Shown here piece by piece: positions 19,863-29,033 of a stretch of DNA of 64,000 nt. Where the stretch lies: contig NZ_MDFM01000019.1 of assembly GCF_002939985.1 (NCBI RefSeq), positions 7,362 through 71,361 of the forward strand, in the 5' to 3' direction. Position 1 is the stretch's first letter, and the number at the start of each line of letters is the position of its first letter. A model generated the notes under the pieces. It did not search any database and had not been told where the DNA came from. It worked only from the letters and a program-made list of their open reading frames with translations. Made by a program: the position numbers and the translations under genes. The stretch is from Xanthomonas hortorum pv. cynarae (lineage in GTDB: Bacteria; Pseudomonadota; Gammaproteobacteria; Xanthomonadales; Xanthomonadaceae).

Positions 19863-21251
19863 TCACGTCCGGCCACGGACGCGTCGCGCCACTTCGCTGA
19901 CCACCGCAATGACCGCAGTCAAACCGACCATCGACAGGAACTGCGCGCGGGTGTCTGCGGACGAGGCCAGCAGCACGAAGATCACCGCCAGGATCGCCAG
20001 CGCCAGCAGGGTCAGAAACGGATACCCGCGCATACGGAATGGCAATGTGATGCCGGCGCGGTCGGCGCGTGCGCGCAGGATCAGCTGCGACAGCAACGAG
20101 ATCGTCCACACCAGCAGGCAGGTGGCACCGACGATATTGAGCAGCATCGGCAACACCTTGTTGGGATACAGCAACTCCAGCGCCGCCGCCGCGAAGCCGA
20201 ACAACACGCTGGCGATCACCGCCACCAGCGGCACTTGCTCGCCGCTGGTCCTGCCGAGCAGGCGCGGCGCTTCGCCGCGTTGTGCCAGCGAAAAGATCAT
20301 CCGCGAGGCACCATATAGATTGGCGTTGAGCGCCGACAACAAGGCCACCACCGCGACCAGGGTAATGGCGGTGGCCGCGCCGGGGATGCGCGCCACCTCC
20401 AGCACCGCAGCGAACGGCGAGCTGAGCGCTGCGCTGGTCCACGGCACCACTGCCACGATCACGCTGATCGAGCCGATGTAGAACACCAGGATGCGCCAGG
20501 CCACGGTGCGAATGGTGCGTGCCAGGCTGCGGCCCGGATCGGCGGTTTCCGCGGCGGCCACCGCCACGATCTCGGTGCCACCGAAGGCGAACACCACCAC
20601 CAGCAACGCCGAGCCGACGCCCACCAGACCCTTCGGCGCGAATCCGCCGTGCTGGGTGAAGTTGGATAGCCCCGGCGACACCACACCCGGCAACCACCCC
20701 GCCAGCAAGGCCACGCCGATCAGCAGGAACACCACGATCGCAACAACCTTGAGGATGGCGAACCAGAATTCGAACTCGCCGAAGTTGCGCACGCCCAGCA
20801 GATTGATCGCCGTAAAAGTGGCCATGAACACCACCGCCAGCAGCGGCACCGGCAACGCCGGCCACACCGAGGCGAGCAAGCCTGCCGCACCGACCGCTTC
20901 GGCCGCGATCACCACCACGATCTGCAGCCACCACAACCAGCCCACTGTCGCACCGGCGGTCGGCCCCATCGCATCGGCCGCATACACCGAAAACGCGCCA
21001 CTAGTCGGCTTGGACGCGGCCATTTCGCCCAGCGCATTCATCACGATGATCACCAGGGCTCCGGCGATTAAATACGACACCAGTACCGCCGGCCCCGCCG
21101 CGTGGATGCCCACGCCCGAGCCCAGAAACAGCCCGGCACCGATCGCCGTACCCAGGCCCATCATCATCAATTGCCGCGGTTTCAGCGCATGGCGCAACGC
21201 GGGCGCGGCGGACGGAGCGTTCTCAGCAACGGGATCGGTCGGAAGCGGCAT
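19863..21251 (-). CDS. Amino acid permease, APC superfamily (AAT family)
   Basis: The 462-residue carrier has 12 predicted membrane helices. The N-terminal GLGTAIGAGLFLGSG is the classic AAT-family substrate and Na+/H+ site motif, followed by NALGEMAASKPTSGAFSVYA. It resembles GabP/ProY/AroP-type importers; the exact amino acid cannot be told. The 3' end has a decayed paralogous copy at 18118-18200. Transcription runs toward the dipeptidase gene on the same strand, but 333 bp lie between them, so the two are probably expressed separately. Confidence 0.92.
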   Translation of the reverse strand: MPLPTDPVAENAPSAAPALRHALKPRQLMMMGLGTAIGAGLFLGSGVGIHAAGPAVLVSYLIAGALVIIVMNALGEMAASKPTSGAFSVYAADAMGPTAGATVGWLWWLQIVVVIAAEAVGAAGLLASVWPALPVPLLAVVFMATFTAINLLGVRNFGEFEFWFAILKVVAIVVFLLIGVALLAGWLPGVVSPGLSNFTQHGGFAPKGLVGVGSALLVVVFAFGGTEIVAVAAAETADPGRSLARTIRTVAWRILVFYIGSISVIVAVVPWTSAALSSPFAAVLEVARIPGAATAITLVAVVALLSALNANLYGASRMIFSLAQRGEAPRLLGRTSGEQVPLVAVIASVLFGFAAAALELLYPNKVLPMLLNIVGATCLLVWTISLLSQLILRARADRAGITLPFRMRGYPFLTLLALAILAVIFVLLASSADTRAQFLSMVGLTAVIAVVSEVARRVRGRT

Positions 21252-21473
21252 GGACGGGCTTGAAGAGATGGAATCGCGACACGATACCGCGTCGCGGCGC
21301 CTGCCGCGCCTCTTGACGCGGGCCTGGCGAAAGAGTGGACAAGCCAGGCAATCGCGCCTTGCCTCATCGTATCAGCAGGTCGTTCGCACTGGCCTCCAAG
21401 TGCGTGACACGCTCCAGACCTGCTTCACTGCACGCAGCTGGTGGGCAAATCCGCCGCACGCTGCATGCCGCAT

Positions 21474-21506
21474 ACAAAGATCCCCGGGCAAGCCGGGGAT
21501 CTTTGT
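21474..21506 (-). terminator. Rho-independent terminator behind the pectate lyase gene
   Basis: ACAAAGATCCCCGG and CCGGGGATCTTTGT form a perfect 14-bp stem around a 5-base loop, ending in TTTGT on the minus strand. It begins 22 bp after the pectate lyase stop. Confidence 0.85.
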
Positions 21507-21528
21507 CACTGCAACGTCTTGTGGCCGA

Positions 21529-22590
21529 TCATTCCGCCAGGTTCTTGCCGGCACCCGCAGTGGCGATCACCTTGGCCTTGACCTGCGCGGCCGGGGTGAT
21601 GCTGTAGGTGTAGCCCAGCGGTTCCGGGAACACCTTGGTGGTGATCCAGTTGGTGGCGTTGGCGTAGGGCTTGCTGCCATCCGGCGTGCCCCAGGTGATG
21701 CCGCTGCCGACGTAGTTGTTGATCAGGTCCCAGTAGCCGATCTCGCTGCTGTCGCGCGAGGTCACCGGGTTCTTGATGTTCTCGAAGTAGTTGGATTCGA
21801 TCTTCGCCACGCCGCCCATGCGCACGTTGATGCCGGAGGTGGTGACGTTGTTGAAGTAGTTGTTGTAGATATGGCTCAGCCCGCGCCGCTGCAGCGGCAC
21901 GCGCGACTCGACATTCTCGAAGCGGTTGTGGTGATAGGTGGTGCGCGCGGCCGAGTTCTTGGTGTCGCTGTCGCTGAATCCATTGAGCGCGACCTTTTGA
22001 TAGTTGTAGACGTGGTTGTAGGACACGGTGACGTGGTGCACGCCCTTCTTCATGTCGATGCCGCCATCGAAGGAGGCATCGCCGGCACCGGAGCACTTGG
22101 TCAACGAGGCGAACACGGTGTTGTGATCGACCCAGATTTTGGACGGCGAGCCGCTGGAATTGCCTTCCAACGAAATCGAATCCGCATCTTCGCCGCCTTG
22201 CAGCAAGCCGATGGTCATGTTCTGGATGATGATGTTGTTGGCGTTGCCCACTACCCACACACCGAAGTTGGCCGCCGAGCCATTCGCGCCCTTGATGGTG
22301 ACATCGCTCTTGTTCTTGATCTGCACGGTCTTGGCCGGCAACTTCCACTGCGCGCAGACGTCCTTGATGGTGCTGAAGTCGAACTTGCCGGTGTAATTGA
22401 GCACCAGCCCGCCACTGCAGGAATAGCTGTCAATGGCGGCCTGCATCGCTTCGAAGGTGGCGACGTTGACCGGGGTCTTGTTGCCGCCGCCAGTGGTGGC
22501 GGCACCGTACCCGACCGGGCCGGCGATGGCACTCGCGGCGCAAGCGGACAGTGCAAGCGCGAGTGCGCCATTGAGTGTCTTGATGATCAT
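21529..22590 (-). CDS. Secreted pectate lyase, polysaccharide lyase family 1
   Basis: The 353-residue protein starts at ATG 22590, behind a GGGAGAGG ribosome site. A signal peptide follows (about 1-23, ending SACAASAIAG). The parallel beta-helix lyase domain shows the PL1 marks: IWVDHNTVF, Ca2+-site aspartates around DASFDGGIDMKKG, and the catalytic arginine in ESRVPLQRRG. It cleaves pectate by beta-elimination outside the cell after type II secretion and would help macerate plant tissue. The longer upstream frame is not coding. Length and motifs fit a full, active enzyme. Confidence 0.95.
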   Translation of the reverse strand: MIIKTLNGALALALSACAASAIAGPVGYGAATTGGGNKTPVNVATFEAMQAAIDSYSCSGGLVLNYTGKFDFSTIKDVCAQWKLPAKTVQIKNKSDVTIKGANGSAANFGVWVVGNANNIIIQNMTIGLLQGGEDADSISLEGNSSGSPSKIWVDHNTVFASLTKCSGAGDASFDGGIDMKKGVHHVTVSYNHVYNYQKVALNGFSDSDTKNSAARTTYHHNRFENVESRVPLQRRGLSHIYNNYFNNVTTSGINVRMGGVAKIESNYFENIKNPVTSRDSSEIGYWDLINNYVGSGITWGTPDGSKPYANATNWITTKVFPEPLGYTYSITPAAQVKAKVIATAGAGKNLAE

Positions 22591-23199
22591 GCAGCCTCTC
22601 CCAAATGAAATCGAAAAGCGATGCGTGGCGTCGGCGCGATTGCATCGACGGTGGCAAAGCGGTGCGTGGGGGCCGCATTCTTCGCGCGGTTTAAAACATA
22701 AAACAATTATCCATCTCTGAAACTTTGACGCAGCACGGTGTTCTCCTCGCAGGACATGCAAAAGAGACAGCGAGAGACACGCAGGACAGGACACTGCGGT
22801 GATGTGCGCGATGTTTTTTCTATGTATGCAAACGCATGCCGATGCTGTGGTTGCTCACACGCGTGTTCACTTGCGCGTGGTAATGGCAAATGCGTTTTTC
22901 AAGCATGCACGCGGATAACAAGGTGCTGTGCGTGGGAAGCAGCACACGACCGCGCTGTCGAAGTTGTCGGCAAAATTGTCGGCGATATCGACGCGCAGCA
23001 GCAAAAGCGCTACCGCATTGTCATGCGTGCAGATTGGGCGCTATGACGCGCCGCCTTGCTGGTGATGGTGCGTGATAAGGCATGCGAAGCGAAAGCAACG
23101 CAGCTAACGCGCAGTCGGCACCCGAAACGCTAGGGAGTGCCATGCCGAGCACGCTCAAGCTCGCATCCAGGCCCTCACACGCACACACACGCCATCAAC
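22591..23199. other. Upstream region of the pectate lyase gene
   Basis: This 609-bp gap holds no supported gene. It carries the pectate lyase promoter and, near its right end, a short CA-rich run (23174-23193). A TGTGG-N4-TCACA palindrome at 22846-22859 resembles a Clp/CRP site but has the wrong spacing. No PIP box (TTCGB-N15-TTCGB) in the right orientation was seen. Confidence 0.4.
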
Positions 23200-24141
23200 T
23201 CACACAGCGCGGTTGGCCAACACCGACGCGTGCACCAGTTGCTCGCCGGGCCATGGGGTGTGATCGTCGAGGAAGTTGCCGACCAGCCGCATGCAGGCTG
23301 CGCGCTCTTCCACGTGCGGCATATGACTGGAATTGGCGAACACATGCCACTGGGCGTCCGGGATCAGGCGTGCGTAAGGCTCGACGGTTTCCGGCGTGGC
23401 CTCATCGTATTTGCCGGACAGCACCAGCGCAGGCGCTGTGATGCGATGCAGGCGTTCGATGATGCTCCAGTTGCGCAGGCTGCCCACCACATGGAATTCG
23501 GTCGGGCCGTTCATGGCGTGATAGACGGTGGGGTCGGCATCGATGGCGGCGAAGGTGCGCGCCACTTCCGCAGGCCATGGCAGCAGGCGACACACATGCT
23601 GCGCATAGAACGCCTGGCTTGCAGCGAGGTAGGCTGGGTGATCCAGCGTGCCGGCGGCTTCGTGCTCGTCCAGTGCCGCCTGGATGTCCTCAGGCAGGCG
23701 CGCACGCAAGCGCAACGCGGCAGCGCGCCACAAGCCCATCGATGCCGGCGAGTTGGCGATCACCAACGCACGCAGACCGGCCGGCCGGCGCACCGCATGT
23801 TCGGCTGCCAGCATCCCGCCCCAGGATTGCCCCAGCAACGCGTACTGCGACAGTCCAAGCTGGGTGATCAGGGTGTGCAGCTCATCCAGAAACAGCCCCA
23901 CCGTCCAGAAGCCGGGGTCGGCATTGGGAAGATGGGTGGACTTGCCGTTGCCGAGTTGGTCGTAATGGATGACCGCGCGGCCATTGGCAGCCAGGTCCGT
24001 GAAGCTGTCCACATAGTCGTGGGTGCAGCCGGGGCCGCCGTGCAGGACGATCAGCGGGCAGGCGTCACTGCGCAGATCGCCGGTGATGCGGTACCAGGTA
24101 CGGTACCCACGGAATTCGACGTAACCCTCAGTGGACTGCAT
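23200..24141 (-). CDS. pip: Proline iminopeptidase (peptidase S33)
   Basis: The 313-residue alpha/beta-hydrolase removes N-terminal proline from peptides. The family shows HGGPG (34-38, oxyanion), the nucleophile elbow GQSWGG with Ser106, a late aspartate (SGKYDEATP) and the histidine in [10 protein letters not shown]. No signal peptide is visible, although some homologues act in the periplasm. In plant-associated bacteria pip stands next to an OryR-type LuxR solo that controls it. Here that regulator is directly upstream, with a lux-box-like palindrome 62 bp before the ATG. Confidence 0.93.
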   Translation of the reverse strand: MQSTEGYVEFRGYRTWYRITGDLRSDACPLIVLHGGPGCTHDYVDSFTDLAANGRAVIHYDQLGNGKSTHLPNADPGFWTVGLFLDELHTLITQLGLSQYALLGQSWGGMLAAEHAVRRPAGLRALVIANSPASMGLWRAAALRLRARLPEDIQAALDEHEAAGTLDHPAYLAASQAFYAQHVCRLLPWPAEVARTFAAIDADPTVYHAMNGPTEFHVVGSLRNWSIIERLHRITAPALVLSGKYDEATPETVEPYARLIPDAQWHVFANSSHMPHVEERAACMRLVGNFLDDHTPWPGEQLVHASVLANRAV

Positions 24142-24202
24142 GACCTGCGCCTGCCTACGGCAATAGTGAGCGCTCAGCCTAGCGACCCGGCCCGCGCGCG
24201 CT

Positions 24203-24222
24203 AACTGGTAAAACTCTCAGGT
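24203..24222 (-). promoter_or_regulatory. lux-box-like operator upstream of pip
   Basis: The 20-bp imperfect palindrome reads ACCTG-N10-CAGTT on the minus strand, close to the ACCTG-N10-CAGGT consensus of lux boxes. It lies 62-81 bp upstream of the pip ATG, where activation by the neighbouring LuxR solo would be expected. Confidence 0.6.
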
Positions 24223-24290
24223 TCGCAGCAGTTTCAGATGCGCGGTTGCGCGCGCCATGGTGTGTGAACCAGGCGACGCATCCAGCCCGC

Positions 24291-24309
24291 CGATCGCACG
24301 CTGCGATCG
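24291..24309 (-). terminator. Hairpin behind the LuxR solo gene
   Basis: CGATCGCA and TGCGATCG pair around a CGC loop, 18 bp past the regulator's stop codon. There is no T-run, so termination strength is uncertain. Confidence 0.4.
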
Positions 24310-24326
24310 ATAGCCGCAGGCTTGGT

Positions 24327-25091
24327 TTACGGCTCCAGCAATCGATAATGCATCCCGCGCACCACTGCCTCGACGCGATTGCGCGCACCCAGTTTGCGTG
24401 CGGCCGAGTTCAGATGCAGATTCACCGTGGCGGTAGAGCGATTGAGCGCGGCCGCGATGCTTTTGGCGGTCAGCCCTTTGGCCGAGTACTGCAGGCACTC
24501 GCGCTCGCGGCGGGTCAATGCGATGTGGTGACAGCGGCGTTCCTGCGGATCCAGCAGTTCCTGCGCGCGGGCCTGAAACGCGTGTGCCAGTAACAAGAAT
24601 GGCGACAGCTGCGCTTCGGCCAGCCGTGGTGCCTCGGCCGCAGCCGCATCGACCGCGCCACTGAAGGTCGCGAATGCACCGCCAGGCAAATGCAGGGGCA
24701 CGGTGACACCGGTTCCCATGCCGCTATCGCACAGATAACGCGTCACCTGCCGATGCTGGCCGCCGACATATTCCACACCTTCCTGATCGCCGTCGGTACG
24801 GTACGACCACACGAACGGCGTCATGCGCCGCGTCGCACGCTGCTGAACAGGGTCATGTTGGTAGTAACCGTGCTCGCACCAGACGTGCCGCATGTCGCCC
24901 GGCGCGTTGCGCTGCATGAACACCGATGGCGTGATCAGCGCGCCCTCCATACTCAACGGGACCGGCGCGTAGTCGTAGACCAGCGACTGGAATCCAAACG
25001 CACAGACGTCGCGAAACACTCGATCCAGGCAGGCATTGAGCGTATGCAGCGCCTGCAAATCTCGGCCCAGGCTGGCCAGCGTGTCGAACAT
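24327..25091 (-). CDS. oryR: OryR/XccR-type LuxR solo transcription regulator
   Basis: The 254-residue regulator has an N-terminal autoinducer-binding domain (about 15-170) and a C-terminal LuxR helix-turn-helix (about 190-243, LTRRERECLQYSAKGLTAKSI). Counting back from the invariant DP pair (80-81), the two ligand-pocket aromatic positions are Met67 and Trp71. These are the substitutions (W57M, Y61W in TraR numbering) that mark the plant-associated subfamily answering plant compounds rather than acyl-homoserine lactones. No LuxI gene is present in the window. A GAAGGA site precedes the ATG. It is flanked by pip and an APC permease. Confidence 0.93.
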   Translation of the reverse strand: MFDTLASLGRDLQALHTLNACLDRVFRDVCAFGFQSLVYDYAPVPLSMEGALITPSVFMQRNAPGDMRHVWCEHGYYQHDPVQQRATRRMTPFVWSYRTDGDQEGVEYVGGQHRQVTRYLCDSGMGTGVTVPLHLPGGAFATFSGAVDAAAAEAPRLAEAQLSPFLLLAHAFQARAQELLDPQERRCHHIALTRRERECLQYSAKGLTAKSIAAALNRSTATVNLHLNSAARKLGARNRVEAVVRGMHYRLLEP

Positions 25092-25285
25092 GGTGGGTCC
25101 TTCGATGACAGCAGGTGCCGCTGGACGACATCCAGCATGGAAAACCTAGCACTTTTACCAATGGATGGGCTTGCCGGCCACATTATCGTCACAATGCCGG
25201 TCAGCTAGCTGCAACGCAGCATTCATGGACAAGCGCCCCACCGCGCCTGTCGTGCGACCCGGCCTTCCTTTGAGCGGATACCTGC

Positions 25286-26671
25286 ATGACCGACACACCA
25301 CGCCGCGACGACGCGGCCACGCTGGAACGCTTTGGCTACACCCAGGAGCTCAAGCGACAGCTCACGCTCAAGGATCTGCTGATCTACGGGCTGGTGTTCA
25401 TGGTACCGACCGCGCCGTTTTCCATCTTCGGTGGCGTATTCGATATCAGCGCCGGGATGGTGCCGCTGACCTACCTGGTCGGCTTCGTGGCGATGCTGTT
25501 CACCGCCTTGAGCTACCAGCAGATGTCGCAGGCGTTTCCGGTGGCCGGTTCGGTGTATGCGTACGTGGGGCGCGGATTGAGCAGCGGCATGGGGTTTCTG
25601 GCCGGCTGGGCGATCCTGCTCGACTATCTGTTGGTACCGACGCTGCTGTACGTGGTTGGCGCCAATGCGATGCACAACGTGTTGCCGGCGGTGCCGCAGC
25701 CGGCGTGGATCGCGTTTTTCGTGGTGCTCAATACAGTGGTCAATCTGCGCGGTATCGAAACCACTGCGCGGGCCAATCGTTTCTTTCTGTATGCGCAGTT
25801 GCTGGTGCTGGCGGTGTTTGTGGTGCTGGCGAGCCTGGCGATCCAGCGCGGCGTCAACGGTGCGCACTGGAACCTTCGTCCGTTCTACAACCCGCAGGCG
25901 TTTTCGCCGCAGCTGATCTTCAGCGCGTTGTCGGTGGCGGTGGTGTCGTTTCTGGGCTTCGATGCGATCTCCACGCTGTCGGAAGAAACCCGTGGCGGCA
26001 ACCGGGTGGTCGGGCGCGCCACCTTGATGGCGCTGCTGATGGTGGCCGGCCTGTTGGTGCTGCAGACCTGGCTGGCCGCATTGCTGCAGCCGAACCTGCA
26101 GCGCTACCCCAGTGCGCAGGCCTCCAACGATGCGTTCTTCGAGATCGGCCGGCTCATTGCCGGGCCGTGGCTGCAGATCGTCATCGCGCTCACGGTGGCG
26201 ATCAGCGCCGCGATTGCCAATTCGCTGGTTGCGCAGGCGGCCACCTCGCGCCTGTTGTTCGCCATGGCACGCGACCGTCAGCTGCCGGGGTTCTTGCGCT
26301 ACATCCATCCGCGTACCGGCGTGCCTCAGCGCGCCATCCTGCTGGTGGCGGGTTTGAGCATGGTGTTGGGCGAAGTGTTTGTCGGCCAGATCGCGTTGCT
26401 GTCCTCGTTGTGCAACGTCGGCGCGCTCACCGCCTTCATCCTGTTGCACGTTGCGGTGCTGTGGCACTTCCGTGGGCACGACCGCAGCCTGCTATTGCAT
26501 GGTGCGACGCCGTTGATCGGCATCGTGATCCTTGGCTACGTGTTGATCAATGCCGACCGGCACGCTCAACTCGGCGGCACCGCGTGGATGGCGGTGGGGC
26601 TGTTGGTATTGGCATTCCTGAAAGTCAGCGGTCGTTCCACCGAGTTTCGCGCCAGCGACGCGTTGCAGTAA
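25286..26671 (+). CDS. APC-superfamily amino acid/polyamine permease
   Basis: The 461-residue carrier has about 12 helices. It starts with a short soluble arm, then LTLKDLLIYGLVFMVPTAPF, a helix I resembling the putrescine/amino acid importers of the PuuP type. SFLGFDAISTLSEET in the middle is the typical APC helix VI region. It is divergent from the LuxR solo (194 bp apart), and such a permease is a recurrent member of the pip/LuxR-solo neighbourhood. The substrate is unknown, but uptake of the plant-derived signal or of proline products is a reasonable guess. Confidence 0.88.
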   Translation: MTDTPRRDDAATLERFGYTQELKRQLTLKDLLIYGLVFMVPTAPFSIFGGVFDISAGMVPLTYLVGFVAMLFTALSYQQMSQAFPVAGSVYAYVGRGLSSGMGFLAGWAILLDYLLVPTLLYVVGANAMHNVLPAVPQPAWIAFFVVLNTVVNLRGIETTARANRFFLYAQLLVLAVFVVLASLAIQRGVNGAHWNLRPFYNPQAFSPQLIFSALSVAVVSFLGFDAISTLSEETRGGNRVVGRATLMALLMVAGLLVLQTWLAALLQPNLQRYPSAQASNDAFFEIGRLIAGPWLQIVIALTVAISAAIANSLVAQAATSRLLFAMARDRQLPGFLRYIHPRTGVPQRAILLVAGLSMVLGEVFVGQIALLSSLCNVGALTAFILLHVAVLWHFRGHDRSLLLHGATPLIGIVILGYVLINADRHAQLGGTAWMAVGLLVLAFLKVSGRSTEFRASDALQ

Positions 26672-27015
26672 TCGCTGCTGCGCAGGGAGTCCGCCGCATG
26701 CGGGACTTACGGCGCTATTGCAGGCGATCGCACCGTGCACCGATTGCCCACCTTGGCGGTCGCTGGTCGACCTGTTTTGTTGCCGCCATTCTGGCACTTG
26801 TCCGCTTTCATCCACTGACAACGCACACGCTTCGTGGCCACGCGTGCCGACAGGTGCAAATGTGTCTGTATGTTTATTGATCTTTGATCTCTGAACGAGA
26901 TTTTCAGCACATATTCACCTCTGAACATTCGCTAGCCTCGTTCGGCGCCAACGCTGGCGCTCGGTTGTTGTGGCCCCCGCCGCAGCTCACCGGTCCATGA
27001 CGACAAGGACTACCC
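26672..27015. other. Promoter region of the secreted protease
   Basis: No gene is supported here. The last 130 bases are comparatively AT-rich (around 26865-26930) and should hold the protease promoter; AAGGA precedes the ATG. A GCGCCA/TGGCGC palindrome at about 26945-26960 is short. No PIP box was found. Confidence 0.4.
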
Positions 27016-28413
27016 ATGAATCGCAAGAATGCGTTGTACCTGGCGCTGTTTTCCGCCCTTTCCGGCTCCGCACTGGCAGCGCCGCCGACCGAGATGGACG
27101 CAGCGCCGGTGAGCACTGCGCCGCAAGCGGCCAAACTTGGCGCGGCAACATTGCAATCGGCAAGTCTGCGTGGCGGCATCCTGCCCACGCGCGTGGTGCA
27201 ACTCACTGCGCCCACCAGCACCGAGATCGGTCGCGTGCGTGAGCGCCGCATTGCACAGGTCAAACATGGGCAGCCGTTGCAGATCGGTTTTTCGCGCGCA
27301 GTTGCCAAGCCTTTGGTGAATCTGCGCACGCTCGATTGGCAGATGGCCAATGATGGATCGCGCGTTGCAACCCTGAAGGTCAGCTCTGCACAGGCGGCCT
27401 CCCTGCGTGCATCGTTGACCTTGCGTGGTGCCGGCGCAACCCCGGGCGATCCGTCCAAGGTGACGCTGCGCTTTGCCGGCGACGACGGCCGCGTGTTCAA
27501 GCAATCCGGTGCAAGCTTCGCTGCCGGCGGCAACGACATCGGTTGGTCGCCGACTGTGAGCGGCGAGAATCTGTTGGTCGAACTCTCGCTGCCGGCCGGC
27601 CAGTACCCGGAGAACTTCAGCCTGAGCATTCCGCAGCTCTCGCATCTGGATATCAGCCCCACCGCCAGCGCGCGCGACATGATGACTATTGCCATTGGCG
27701 AGAGCGATTCCTGCCAGAACGATATCGTCTGCCGCGCAAATCCCACCGCCGGCTTCACCAGTGCGGCCAAAGCAGTGGCACGCATGGTGTTCACCACCAG
27801 CCAGGGTTCGTTCCTGTGCACCGGCACCTTGCTCAACAACACCAACTCGCCCAAGCGCAATCTGTTCTGGACTGCGGCGCATTGCATCAGCACGCAGACC
27901 GTTGCCAACTCGCTGCAGACCTACTGGTTCTACGATGCGGCCAGCTGCAACGGCAATACCGCCAGTTCGCAGGCAACCACGCTGACCGGCGGTGCGTTCC
28001 TGCGTCACGCCAACACCACACGTGACACCGCGTTGCTGGAGCTGAAGACCGCACCGCCGAGCGGCGCGTTCTACGCCGCCTGGAACAGCGCGGCGATCGG
28101 TGCGACCGGCACTGCCATTGTCGGCATCCATCACCCGTCCGGCGACGTCAAGAAGTACTCGCTGGGCAGCGTCAACGGGCTGAATACCTCCATCGACGGC
28201 AAGAGCCCGCTGTACCGCGTGGTCTGGAACGATGGCGTGACCGAAGGCGGCTCGTCCGGCTCGGGCCTGTTCACCGTCGCCAGCGGTGGTGCGTACCAGC
28301 TGCGCGGCGGCCTGTATGGCGGCTACTCGTTCTGCAGCGCGCAGACCGATCCGGACTACTACTCGCGCTTCTCGGACGTGTATTCCAGCATCTCCACCTA
28401 CTTCGGCCCGTAA
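27016..28413 (+). CDS. Secreted trypsin-like serine protease (lysyl endopeptidase-like)
   Basis: The 465-residue preproenzyme has a signal peptide (about 1-22, ALSGSALAA) and an unusually long N-terminal region of about 220 residues that resembles the propeptide of Lysobacter/Achromobacter lysyl endopeptidases. The S1 catalytic domain follows, with His289 (TAAHC), Asp337 (DTALLEL) and Ser414 (EGGSSGSG). Paired cysteines (for example in GESDSCQNDIVC and YSFCSAQ) suggest disulfides. It is likely a type II secretion substrate acting on host protein. The exact cleavage preference cannot be read from the sequence. Confidence 0.9.
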   Translation: MNRKNALYLALFSALSGSALAAPPTEMDAAPVSTAPQAAKLGAATLQSASLRGGILPTRVVQLTAPTSTEIGRVRERRIAQVKHGQPLQIGFSRAVAKPLVNLRTLDWQMANDGSRVATLKVSSAQAASLRASLTLRGAGATPGDPSKVTLRFAGDDGRVFKQSGASFAAGGNDIGWSPTVSGENLLVELSLPAGQYPENFSLSIPQLSHLDISPTASARDMMTIAIGESDSCQNDIVCRANPTAGFTSAAKAVARMVFTTSQGSFLCTGTLLNNTNSPKRNLFWTAAHCISTQTVANSLQTYWFYDAASCNGNTASSQATTLTGGAFLRHANTTRDTALLELKTAPPSGAFYAAWNSAAIGATGTAIVGIHHPSGDVKKYSLGSVNGLNTSIDGKSPLYRVVWNDGVTEGGSSGSGLFTVASGGAYQLRGGLYGGYSFCSAQTDPDYYSRFSDVYSSISTYFGP

Positions 28414-28422
28414 GCGGTTGAT

Positions 28423-28456
28423 GCACGTGGCAGGCGGTGTCTCGCCTGCCACGTGC
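28423..28456 (+). terminator. Strong hairpin behind the protease gene
   Basis: GCACGTGGCAGGCG and CGCCTGCCACGTGC form a perfect 14-bp stem with a 6-base loop, 10 bp after the stop codon. There is no T-run, so it may stabilise the 3' end rather than terminate on its own. Confidence 0.65.
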
Positions 28457-28540
28457 AGCTGCGCTTGGCGGGTGTGCAGCACTTCATCTGCATCGGCTTG
28501 ATAAGGCAGACTTGGCAGCTCGTCCTTCACCTGGATCGGC

Positions 28541-28945
28541 ATGCCCGTTCAACGCAATCGCTCTCTCATCGCCGCACTTGCACTGGCGACCTTGTCGCTG
28601 CAGGTCACCGCCAGCGCAGCCGGCAAGCCCGCCAATCGCGAAGAGGTCAAGGCATACGCGCTGCAGCTGTGCCTGGACAACAACTACGAGCGCAGCGGCA
28701 AATATGCTTCCGATCAGCTGCGCGATCGCTCGTATCTGCTGACGACCTATGCGCTGGACAATGCCAAGGCCGGCGCCACCGACCGCCTGCATCGCTATGT
28801 CGCCGAGCAGACGGAGGACTTTTATCGCGCCGAAGTGCCGATGAAGGACGAAGCGCGGCGAGGCCCGTTCAACAGGATCTTTGCGCAATGCATGGGCTTC
28901 TATCGTTCGCCTGCACTGAGCGAGTTCATTGCGCAAACACTCTGA
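28541..28945 (+). CDS. Small secreted protein, possible Tai4-type T6SS immunity protein
   Basis: The 134-residue protein has a signal peptide (about 1-27, cleaved near ASAAG) and a mainly alpha-helical mature part with two cysteines (LQLCLDNNY at about 45 and FAQCMGFY at about 117) that could form a disulfide. The CL-x-Y opening and the late CMGFYRSPALSEF element resemble the Tai4 family of periplasmic amidase-immunity proteins. No Tae4 effector gene lies beside it, so it would be an orphan. The family assignment is by eye and moderate at best; the existence of the gene is better supported. Confidence 0.6.
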   Translation: MPVQRNRSLIAALALATLSLQVTASAAGKPANREEVKAYALQLCLDNNYERSGKYASDQLRDRSYLLTTYALDNAKAGATDRLHRYVAEQTEDFYRAEVPMKDEARRGPFNRIFAQCMGFYRSPALSEFIAQTL

Positions 28946-29033
28946 CTTGTCTTGCGTCGTCGCACGCCTGACGGGCTCGCGCTAGTCTGATACAGCCCCA
29001 GCACACTTACTCGATACGTCGACAGGAGCCGCA

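Noticed and set aside
20491-22608. Plus-strand 705-codon open frame
   Set aside because: It covers the antisense of both the permease and the pectate lyase and has no family resemblance.
22846-22859. TGTGG-N4-TCACA palindrome upstream of the pectate lyase gene as a Clp site
   Set aside because: Clp/CRP sites need six bases between the half-sites; here there are four, and it is over 250 bp from the start codon.
23174-23193. CA-rich run as a regulatory or phase-variable repeat
   Set aside because: It is only a few interrupted units, not in a coding frame or promoter spacer that would be changed by slippage.
26941-26964. TTCGG-N15-TCGG as a PIP box before the protease gene
   Set aside because: The second half lacks the TTCGB pattern; it overlaps a short palindrome and does not match the consensus.
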